Shown: piece after piece, positions 32,220 through 41,478 of the stretch | Layout of the letters: every line of letters starts with the position of its first letter | How positions within the stretch are numbered: the stretch's first letter is position 1 | From: Rosellinia necatrix | Lineage: Eukaryota > Ascomycota > Sordariomycetes > Xylariales > Xylariaceae | Length of the DNA: 64,000 bases | NCBI GenBank assembly: GCA_021209875.1 | Contig: JAGYVD010000004.1 | Location: 4,005,001 to 4,069,000 of the forward strand | Direction of reading: 5' to 3' | Program-made: the position numbers and the translations under genes | Notes under the pieces: model-generated | Database searches by the model: none | Told to the model about the DNA's origin: nothing | Seen by the model: only the letters and a program-made list of their open reading frames with translations

Positions 32220-33485
32220 ATGCAGGCGAGATTCGGTCCCGCTCTCGTGCGCAGGTCCTTCCACGGTAGCATCAGCCGTGGGAATCCTGATAGGTTACCG
32301 GGCCTGGGCGCGAAGGCATCACCACATACACCATCACATACACCACTTACACCACCACATACACCACATACACCACATATACCACATACACCACATATAC
32401 CACAACCACCCGTCGCATCACGAGCTGCAGAGCCACAACATCGGCACGCCCCGGATACCGTCTCCATTATGGATTCTGCAAGCGCTGGCTACAGCGGGCA
32501 CCTGCCCTTGAGAGCGCCCATTTTTAACCCGCTTGCAGCCAACTTCAGGCCGACGGACCAGAGCCAACAACAGCCAGCCTACGCCCTTCCGCTGGGTCAA
32601 GCAAATGCCCTTCAACCAGCGCCCTCGCTTGCACAACGCCCGCCAGTTGCCGACCCAACAGCACCGTGAGCCATTCGCCCCTTCCTGTACCCTTCCCTTC
32701 TTGCCATACCCTATACGACCCCGAAGCTGACCATCCGATCTCAACCCAATCTCAGACAACCCAGGGCAAATACAGGCTTGCGGCCGCCCAAGGGACCGCG
32801 ACAACGGGATGCGATTAGCCAACCCTCGCCGGAATCCGGCGGTGTGCCCGACCCTACACCAGAGTATCTTGCGATCGCCTCACATCCATCCTTTCTTCTC
32901 CCACAGCCGCGGAACCTGCTGGTCGTGTTCGATCTGAACGGCACGCTCCTCCACCGACCCAGTCACCACAATCCCACTCGTTTTATCGAACGCCCCTATG
33001 CGCAAGCCTTCCTTTCGTACTGCATCAATACCTTCACCGTTGCCATCTGGTCGTCGGCGCGATCTCAGAACGTGCAAAATATGTGCGCCCAGCTGTTAAA
33101 AGCCGAAGACCGTCCCAAGGTCGTGGCCATTTGGGGTAGAGACAGCTTTGGGCTTACGAAAGCGGACTTCAGCTCGAGAGTGCAGTGCTACAAGCGGCTA
33201 ACCATGTTATGGAATGACCCTGCTATTAAGGCAAGCCACCCGATGGCCGGAACAAGCGAGGGGTGGAATCAGTTGAACACGGTGTTGGTGGACGACTCAG
33301 CCGCAAAGGCACGGAGCGAGCCCTTCAACCTCTTGCAGATCCCGGAGTTCCTAGGGAACGCCCAGGAGCCCGGCTTCGTGTTACCACAGGTCCACGACTA
33401 CTTAAACCAGTGCAGCCAGCAGGTCAATGTCAGCGCATACATAAAAAGCCAACCCTTTAAGGTCGCGCCAGATTTCACCATTTAA
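32220..33485 (+). CDS. FCP1/SCP-like (NIF domain) HAD phosphatase
   Basis: Two exons, 32220-32665 and 32756-33485 (90-bp intron, GTGAGC...CTCAG), give up to 391 residues; an internal start at 32469 (MDSASAGYSG) would remove the repeat region. The N-terminal part has an HTP/HIP tandem repeat encoded by ACACCACAT-type repeats (32320-32400). The HAD-type domain begins NLLVVFDLNGTLLHRP at about residue 203; motif I is DLNGT, with Asn at the position usually held by the second (acid/base) Asp. Later motifs: FTVAIWSSARSQNVQNM (motif II Ser), WGRDSFG, and TVLVDDSAAKARSEPFNLL (motif III DD). Relatives act on RNA polymerase II CTD or other phosphoproteins; the substrate here is unknown. The Asn is also seen in related fungal NIF-domain proteins as far as I recall. 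Confidence 0.85.
32320..32402. repeat. ACACCACAT/ACACCATC tandem repeat, coding His-Thr-Pro
   Basis: About nine imperfect nonamer units in the N-terminal region of the NIF-domain phosphatase. Confidence 0.8.
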
Positions 33486-34472
33486 ATGCAGGATAGTTAT
33501 CTTAATTGTTTGCGATACTGATGGCATCGGAGGGGATACGAAGTCTTGATTCGACTTTGGAGGAATTGCATGTGGATAGCAATGCCCTTGCATAAAAACA
33601 CAACAATCCGGCCTTTGTGAGACCGGTGGGGGGGACGTGAATGAAACGAGTCACGACTGGGCCATGACAGATGTGGACGAATGTATAAACGAAAGACATG
33701 ATACCCACTGCTCAGAAGACATCTGCGCACTATCTAGATCTAGAGGGCTATTAGAGATAGAGCTTCCAGTGGTGCCTTCGAACTTCACCACGTCATGATC
33801 GATACCTTTTCCTTGTCTACTCGCTCAGCCAGATGAGATGGACTGTGATGATACATAAGTAGGGAGCCCATGGTCCGGAGGATCACGAAGATTGCCTGCC
33901 TTCCTGGGCTAAAACAAGGTGGGGAGCGTGTTTCTCCGCTCCCATCGTCAACAGCCTCGGCCACGAAACGGAACCGGGGGCGGAGGCGAACTAACGATGA
34001 GACGAGACCCGCTTCTGACTCCGGGGAAAGCGTCTAGGATAAATCCTTGCTTGCTGTAAGTCTTTATAGACGTTATACCGTCGCACCTACTCTTTTTATG
34101 AAAAAAGAGTTCAATTTTCAATTTTCTTATAGATAAAGACTATCCTTAAACAGGTGGTTCTATCTAAATGGTGCAACGCACAACTCAAATTGTTTTCATC
34201 TCATCCTCCCTTGTCTTACGTAACCTTACTATTTTTCTATTTTTTTCCGGTTCTCTTTTCATCACTACGAACAGAGAGCCTTCAATTGGGGTCACAAAAG
34301 TATAAAACATATAAAACCACCGGCGGCTAGGCACAGGAGCCATCCTTCGGGGCAACCAAAGCGATCTGGCTCATATAAAAAGGGGGGGAGAAGAAAGGGG
34401 AGAGAAGAAAAAGCCACGAAAGGGGACTAGCTCACTTAGATTAAGTAACAAGATCGTTGCTGGGCCAAAACA
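33486..34472. other. intergenic region phosphatase/citrate-type carrier
   Basis: 3' flank of the phosphatase and a promoter region with T-rich stretches near 34225-34255 and a purine run at 34381-34415 just before the carrier start. No gene seen. Confidence 0.6.
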
Positions 34473-35547
34473 ATGGTAGCCGGGGACGCGAACGGAAAGG
34501 CGTCGCCGGCCATAGCACTGCTGGCGGGAGGTATCGCCGGCGGTGTCGAGACCGCCTGCACATACCCGTTCGAATTCGCCAAGACGCGCGTCCAGCTGTA
34601 TGGCCACGAGGGCTCCCGCAACCCGTTCTCGGTCGTCGCTCGCGTTGCCCGCCAGGAGGGCGTACGGGCACTGTATAAGGGATGTTCTACTCTGATTGTC
34701 GTAGGTCTTCCCCCTTTTTTACCCTTTTTGCTTTTCCTTTCGCGGGTCGGTCTTTCGTGGATGGGAGTATGATATGTCGTATTTGCAAGGGGAGCCGGAA
34801 GGGCGGAGGGTTGGAAATTGAGATGAAGTGCGATATTTGGCTTGTTATCCACGATGCTGAGATACCCTGCTCGCCCGAGAAACCGGCTGACGACCTATTC
34901 AGGGCTCGATAGGCAAGGATGCCGCACGGTTCGCCATGTTCGATAGCATTCGGAGGCGTTTCGAGGACCCGGTGACGCACCGCCTCGGCACAGCACAGTC
35001 TATCGCATCGGGCATGTTAGCAGGCGTGGTGGCTTCGACGGTGGCCGTCACGCCGGCCGAGCGGATAAAGACGGCCCTGATCGACGATGCGAAGACGACG
35101 CGGCGATTCCGCTCGGCGTGGCACTGCATCGCCGTGCTGTACCGCGAGCAGGGCCTCCGCGGCGCCCTGTACTCGGGCTACGTGACGACCACGCTCAAGC
35201 AGATCGGTGCGACGGGGCTCCGGCTTGGGACATACTCGGCCATCAAGGACTGGGAGCGCGCCAAGGGGATCCCGGTCGACGGCGTCCTGACGAGCTTCGT
35301 CAACGGCGCCATCGCGGGCACGGTCACCACCCTCGCGACGCAGCCATTCGATACGGTCAAGACGAGGGCGCAGCAGGCCAAGAAAACCGGGACTATGGAG
35401 TCCGTCCGTGCCATCATGGCCGAGGACGGCATTCGTGGGTTCTGGCGCGGCACTGTCATGCGCCTCGGGCGGACGGTCCTGGCCGGTGGTATATTGTTCA
35501 CGACGAATGAAGAGGCCACAAAGATGCTGAGGCTCATAATGGGCTAG
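34473..35547 (+). CDS. mitochondrial tricarboxylate (citrate)-type carrier
   Basis: SLC25 inner-membrane carrier, closest in look to the citrate/tricarboxylate transporters (Ctp1), exchanging citrate for malate or another tricarboxylate. Exons 34473-34700 and 34903-35547 (202-bp intron, GTAGGT...ATTCAG) give 290 residues, normal for the family. Three repeats are visible: TYPFEFAKTRVQLYG, then TPAERIKTALIDD, and QPFDTVKTRAQQA, each with the Px[DE]xx[KR] type signature. The junction reads GCSTLIV|GSIGKDAARFAMFDS, as in Ctp1 relatives. Start chosen at MVAGDANGKASPAIALLAGG. Substrate assignment by family only. Confidence 0.9.
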
Positions 35548-36645
35548 TAATATTATTTGTGTGTTTGATTAGGCAGCGCCAAGGGAGAATCAAGCGTCTT
35601 ATGTATATATAAAAGGCACATTTAGACATAGAAAGTACCCATCGATCTCTGTAATTAAACCCTGAACCTGACACATCGAATACACCCAACCTACCTATGC
35701 AGGATGAGGTTGCTACAATACCCCAGCGGCATTCCGTAAGCCATATCACATTTCAATCCTGGATACTTAAGCCTATCATCTATCGCCCTCCTTCACAATC
35801 ATGTTATCACGTATCCAGCCCTATCGGGAACGCAGCCACGAAGGTAACCGAGACCTACCCAGAGACCTTGCTTCAGAATGTTATATTAAACCCGTGGTAT
35901 CGGGTTTCAGACCCTTACATCATCTACGTTGTACCCTATACTTCATAGACCGAGCCGCTGCGCCACCTATGATCTCGTTTATTGACCAGCTCCGCCCGGA
36001 GCCTCCTACTAGGCGCAAATATCAGTAGGCAACGTGTTGTTATGACAGAATCTTCTCCTAGCTCCCTTGCTTATGACTGATGCCTAGTTAAACCACTGGA
36101 CAATGAAACGCCATCCTGCCGATGAGCGGTCAACGATGATCAAAATGCTAAAACGGTCGGTCCTTTCATCCAGAGGAACGAATGGCATCTTTCCATCCAG
36201 CCCTGTAATGCAGGATTCGCTTCGATGATACCCCAGACACGTTGACATAAGGAGTCTGGACGGCCTATCAAAGGGGTGAAGCGGTGAAGGAAGAGCAAGG
36301 CATGCTCCGTAGGACACTAGGAGACGGCTCACTGTAATTTATTCCAGAGCACGTATTTCCACATAATATCACTGGACCCAACGGGATACTAAAGTAGGGT
36401 ATTACCAAAAGATCCCACGGCTATACCAAAGTCCATTCATTGCCTTTCTCGCTCCAAGTGGCTATGCAAGGGGGGCGAGGCTGCGATATCTCACGAAAGG
36501 TAACATCTTGCGAAAGACCCATAGAGCTAGCTGCCTTTCCCCCTATATTACCCGTCCTCCATTCCGTTATGTTTGTAATCTTCCTAGGTCATATTAAATT
36601 AATGGAGGTACAAGGGTCATCAGCGCGTAGGATAATAATAAGAAT
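35548..36645. other. intergenic region
   Basis: About 1.1 kb with only short, overlapping random frames on both strands. It marks the change from the conserved gene block to the second accessory block. Confidence 0.6.
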
Positions 36646-37384
36646 ATGGCATCGCTCTACACTTCCCTCCAAGACTACCTATACGAACAACAGTCAACCA
36701 CGAACCTCTTGCTCCCTGACTCCTATGAGTATCTCACAGCCCTCCCCATAGAACAATATCAGGCAACACGGAGGCAAGACCAGCCCGCCCTTATAGCACG
36801 CCCACAGAATGCCTTTGATGTGCAGGTCCTGGTGCTGTACTGCAGGCTAAACAACGTCGAGTTCGTCGTTCGCACGGGTGGCAACGATTATGCCGGCAGC
36901 ACCGAGACGCAAAATCTTCTATGGATCGACATGCACGATATTAACTACGTCAATGTCGCAGAGGACGGGACGACTGCCAATGTCGGCGGCGGTATCCTCT
37001 TCCGAGGTCTCACACAGGCCCTTGCTCAGGAGGGTCTTGTAAACCCTGCGTAAGCACTCTCTCTCTCCTCACCTACTCTGCTCCATATGGACATAGGTAC
37101 CTACGGGGCTGCTTTCTAACACGCCAGGTAGCAGTACCATAGCGAACGTCGGATACGTCGGTTGGGCGATGCTTGGAGGCTGCGGCCCCTTTTCGGCTGT
37201 CTATGGCCTTGGCGCCGACCAGGTCGTTGGCGCCAAAGTGGTGGATTCTGACGCCGAGCTTGTGGAGGTGGGCAACGAGGCGCTCGATGGCCTAATGAGC
37301 GGCGATATTTTTGGCGTTATCGTCGAGTTGACCATCAAAGTATATTCGCTGGAAGAGGTATTAAAAAAAAAAAAGTCCCTCTGA
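36646..37384 (+). pseudogene. truncated FAD-binding (BBE-type) oxidoreductase
   Basis: N-terminal half only of a PF01565-type FAD oxidase of the berberine-bridge family. Exon 1 (36646-37049) has NNVEFVVRTGGNDYAG (the cofactor-attachment region, normally a His-containing GGH) and ANVGGGILFRGL; exon 2 (37132-37357) has NVGYVGWAMLGGCGPFSAV, GLGADQVVGAKVV and IFGVIVELTIKVYSLEE. After that comes an A run and a TGA at 37382-37384. About 220 residues are present of the usual 450-550; the substrate domain and BBE C-terminus are not found, although DINVFNQLRHANIV at about 37777-37818 might be a scrap of it. The expected attachment His is Asn here (GGNDY). Read as a decaying fragment. Confidence 0.75.
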
Positions 37385-38287
37385 GCAGCTTGAAGACAAG
37401 GCTGGCTAATTCTCTTTCTTCATCAATACTAGTACATAAGCCGAGGCAGCTGAGTACGGCCCTGAGTCGATCCCTTTGAGGCAGACCTGGAACCAATTGG
37501 CGAGGGGGCATACCCAAGCACAGAACATGTCTAGCTCTAAGGCTCGTGGTCCTAGGCTTGAATAAGATACTTCTATATGGAATGGCCCTCGAGCACGACA
37601 CACCAAGAACAACTACCATCACAGCGGTATACTCTAGCCAGTCACCTGGAGGTAGCAGTGGATCTTAAGCCATATATCACGCCCGGCGAGGCGGGTCGAG
37701 CAGTCAACGGGAAGCGGTCCACAGATCACATTATGAGGGAGCTGTTGGCGCCCCGGATGACGCACATAATTTGGGATATAAATGTATTCAACCAACTGCG
37801 CCACGCTAATATTGTTGAGATGATTTGGTTGGTGGGGTCACATAGTCGCGGTAGCAGAACGAATCGGAAGCCAAATTAATGGTTCTTTGCAATGTGACGC
37901 CAAGATAGCTCTCGTACCGCCTCGTATACATATGTTGTTGGTTGGGGCCCCCTCAAATAAGTCAAGCTGAGCTGCGTGCCATCCACCTCAGAAAGCAAGG
38001 CTGTCGATACTACCCTAGGAGATTGCCTATCAAAAGCCCCGAGGAGTCGAATGAATTCCCAGGCGGTCAAATGCATCCCTCCTCACACCATTTCCAATCC
38101 CACAGCGTGCTATACCGGAAATCGACATGGACTTTTTTTTTTTTTTTGTCCACACCAGTAATGACCAAACCAGCCTATCACCATTTCCCCCCCTAATTAC
38201 ATACTACTACCAAGCCATGCAGTATATCCCAACATCGAAAACCAACTAATGCATGGCACCTCCAACCCCCCTTCCCCAACGTCGTAG
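37385..38287. other. intergenic/degenerate region
   Basis: No intact gene. May include scrambled remains of the BBE oxidase 3' part. A T run lies at 38133-38147. Confidence 0.5.
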
Positions 38288-39248
38288 CTACCACCTGATA
38301 AAAAATCCCTTAATAATAATCCAGACCATACTGAGCGTGAAGGCGGCCTGTCCCTCCTCGTACCGCTGCGCGCGGTCGCCCACGTCGGCCATCTTGCACG
38401 CGATCTCGACCACGGCCGAGGGGGAAGTGCTTCCCGGTGCGGGCGTACGCGGCCGCGAGATCGTTGCCGTTCGTGATGCCTCCTATACATACATATATAC
38501 ATATATACATACACACACACGCCGTCAGCCAGGTTTCAAATTTTTTTTTTTTTTTTTCAATACCCAGCCTAGACAAGGGGGGCATTTTGGAAGGAGGCGT
38601 ACCGCTAGACCAGAGATTCCCGTCCTAGACCCACCTGTACTTCTCGCCGACCAGGCTCGCGGTCAGGGTGTCTCTGGCGGATGAGGTCCTGCAGGCCGCG
38701 GGGCCCGCCTCAGACGGTGCGGCCGTCGAGCAGGCCGGCGGCGCCGCAGAGGAGGGCGCCGGTGCAGACGCTCAGGACGTCGTCGTCGGTGGAGCCGGGG
38801 GCGGCGGGCGGCGTGGGCGGCGAGGAAGAACGGGCACGGGCCCGCCCTTCCTCGTCCCAGGTCAGGGTTCGGGTCCGGGCCCCCCGGCACGAGCAGGAAT
38901 GTCCAGCTCGCCCCCCCTTCCCTCCCCGGGCGCACCTTCGGCGTCGCCGATGTTCGTTGGGTGATCGCGCGGATCCGCAGGTCGCCCGTCAGCGCCACGC
39001 CACGCCCCGCCCCGTCGCCCTCGCCCTCGCCTCGGGCGTGGTGATGTGGTACATACATACATACAGGATCCCCGCACGCTCGGCGCCATCGCGACGACGT
39101 GCCACGGCAGGCAGCGTCGGGCGGCAGCGCCCGAGAGAGGTGCGTACTCCCCGGCTCATCATGTGCAGCACGTCCACGCACGCCAGGTCCAGCAGCTGCG
39201 ACCCGCTCGGCGCGTACACCACCCGATCTTCACCGCCCGCTGCGGCAT
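38288..39248 (-). pseudogene. DJ-1/PfpI (ThiJ)-family gene with multiple lesions
   Basis: Recognisable pieces in order on the minus strand: start MPQRAVKIG at 39248; YAPSGSQLLDLACVDVLHMM one frame away; FLLVPGGPDPN; the nucleophile-elbow region DDVLSVCTGALLCGAAGLLD followed by a stop in GRTV-TGA; LQDLIRQRHPD; SLVGEKYRWV-TAG-DGNLWSSG; a region with T and GT/AT repeats (38485-38555) where an intron is expected; then GITNGNDLAAAYARTGKHF and, after a shift at a C run (about 38422-38426), AVVEIACKMADVGDRAQRYE to a TAG at 38288. There are at least four frame changes or stops. Family members are small cysteine hydrolase/chaperone-like proteins; the catalytic Cys (VCTG) is still readable. A GTAT insertion near 39052-39066 also breaks the N-terminal part. 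Confidence 0.85.
38485..38556. repeat. compound CATA/CA repeat and poly-T inside the DJ-1 remnant
   Basis: ATACATACATATATACATATATAC, then CACACACACG and, from 38538, a run of 17-18 T. Lies where an intron of the DJ-1 gene would be expected. Confidence 0.8.
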
Positions 39249-40115
39249 GGCGGTTTCTTTTGTGCCGATGTTTGCGCTGCACTGCTTTGGTGTTGTCTTT
39301 GTTGGTTTGCGTCGCTTGGGAGGAAAAAAAAAGGGGGGGAAGGGAGAGGGGGTTTATGTAGAGGGAGGTAAGAGATGGCTTCTCGGATGATGGACTGGCA
39401 TTTCGAAAAAGATAAAGAGGGGAGATGCCAGCTTATAACTATGTAAAAAAGAGAAAAGAAAGTTTTATATAATATGGAATGGTCTAACTTATCTCTGCGA
39501 ATAGCTATCTCGGTAGTCGTCTTCCATAGGTAACAGTTCCGAACCATCTCGGCGTGTTGTAAGCCCACAAGAGTGAGCTGAGCATATTCTTATATTCTTC
39601 ATAAGGGGCGGGATTCAACCCAAAGGGGATGTAAACCAGGTTGTAAGCCAATCGAGAGTCACGGTCCTAAATACACTAGCCGAAGTGGGCCATTCTATCA
39701 AACTTGCTTGTTCTGGACCCCATCGGCGAATACGATAAATAGCTGAGAAGATCCTCGTCTCCATGTCAATCTCGCAAGTTTCTACCTAGACCTCGACGAC
39801 ACTTTCTTCAAGCTAGAGGGGGGGGGGGGGGTTTTCTCCTCGCGCCGAAAAAAAATCCATCATGTGTCCTCGTCCTATCGCCCCTCCTATCTAGTTATAT
39901 TCACCATTCATTGGCACAACGGAAACGCTAAGGATTCGGATCTACTGCCAATCACTTCCCTAGACGAATGTTAGAGAACAAAGAAAGTCATGAATTCGTG
40001 TAGCTGCTTGGCCCTCGAATAGCAAACATAATTACGTATATGAGACTAAGATCAAACAACTTGACTCCGGCCCAGCGCCCACCGATAACCCCATGGGACT
40101 GTGTTTGTTTTGTTT
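39249..40115. other. intergenic region
   Basis: Purine-rich and homopolymer tracts (A/G at 39320-39355; 14 G at 39818-39831). No gene seen. Confidence 0.55.
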
Positions 40116-41478
40116 TTACTTCCCCAGGCTCTTGGCCTCGCCGGCCACGATGTCGGGGATCTCGTCCTCGAGGCTCCTGCCGTGGGGCTCCCAGCCGAGG
40201 TACTTCCTGGCGCGGGCGGCGACGCTCTTGGAGTTGGCGCCGTAGCTCTTGTAGTCGCCCTCGCGCGTCTCGGGCGCGGGGATGTGGCCCTGCCGGTGGG
40301 CCTCGGCGGCGACGCGGGCGGCGACGTCGCGCCACCTGTGGGAGCCGTGCTCGAGGAAGAAGTAGCCGCGCGGGCCGAAGATCTCCGGGTCCGCGCGCCT
40401 CCCCGGGTCCAGGACGGCGCCGACGGCGAGCGCGAAGAAGGCCCCGAGGTCGTGGATGTGCACGTTGTCCCACTCCGGCGAGCCCCCGCCCGCCATCACC
40501 GGCGCGAACCCCTTCTCGAGCGTGAACCGCGCCATGTTGTACACCTGGATGCTGCGCCGGTTCACCGGGCCCCGCCCCGGCCCGTAGATCAGCGGCGGCC
40601 CCACGATCAGCGTCCGCACCGCCCCGGACTGGTTCGTCGCCAGTACGATCTCGTCGCAGTCCCGGTGGTACGCGTGCGGCGGGAGCGTCAGGATCCGGTC
40701 GATGCCCTCGATGTCGTGGCTATGAAGGGGGAGAGGGAGGGAAAGAGATTTAGCGTTTACGTCCATAGAGCGCGTTTGGGTTTCACGCACGCTTTTCGGC
40801 GTGTTGATGCTTTTTTTTTTTTTTGCAACGCAGGGACGGGTGCTCACTCACTAGCTGTACTCTGGCAGTGGCGACTGGCCGTAGCGATTATTGTCCCAAT
40901 CGTACCATTGTAGCATGCCGGTTCCGCAGACGTGGATCCAATAGCCGGGCTTCTCTTTGGTATGCCCCTTGTCAAGGCCTTTAGAGATAGCCTTGGCCGA
41001 GGGGAGGTTGTCGGACGAGTCGGCCGTGTCTGGGATCAACGTTAGTCCCGGGACGATAGGCACGGCTAAAAACATGCTTTAGATATTCGTGAGGATACGT
41101 ACGAACTACGATGTCTGCCGCGGCCGCGGCTTTCTCAATGGCCTCCGAATCCTCTAGGGAGCCGTATACGAACTTCGCGTTCGGATACTCGCTGGATATT
41201 TGTTTGGCTTTTTCCTCGGTGCGGACAAGCAAGGTGAACTCGGCATCCGGATAAGCCTGGCTGATGGAGTAGAGCGCTTCACCACCAATGTAGCCTGGGT
41301 AGGAGATCCCCGTCGTCAACAATTGGCTCTAACCGGTGACATTTGAACACATCAGGAGTTCAGCCAGCTATGCGGACTAACCTGTAGCGCCCGTTCTGCG
41401 GGGAAGGTTAGCAACCTGCAGGCTTGGCGATCGGCATGTGGGCAGTCTGGATACTCACAAGAAGATCTTGATCCCCAT
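40116..41478 (-). CDS. NAD(P)-dependent epimerase/NmrA-like extended SDR
   Basis: Rossmann-fold oxidoreductase of the extended SDR group; substrate unknown. Five exons on the minus strand: 41478-41459 (20 nt), 41395-41382 (14 nt), 41294-41103, 41029-40852 and 40719-40116, total 335 residues with every phase consistent. Exons 1-3 together spell the cofactor motif MGIKIFLTGATGYIGG, so the glycine-rich loop is assembled from three exons. Later motifs: PDAEFTLLVRTEEKA, DIVVHTADSSDNLP, GYWIHVCGTG, VRTLIVGPPLIYGPGRGPVN and WDNVHIHDLGAFFALAVG. The C-terminus ends SLEDEIPDIVAGEAKSLGK. Introns contain a T run (40811-40824). Unlike its neighbours it is intact; TATAAAA lies about 136 bp upstream. The accessory context hints at secondary or xenobiotic metabolism. 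Confidence 0.92.

Noticed and set aside
40040..40913. Two long plus-strand frames over the epimerase
   Set aside because: Antisense shadows of the GC-rich last exon.
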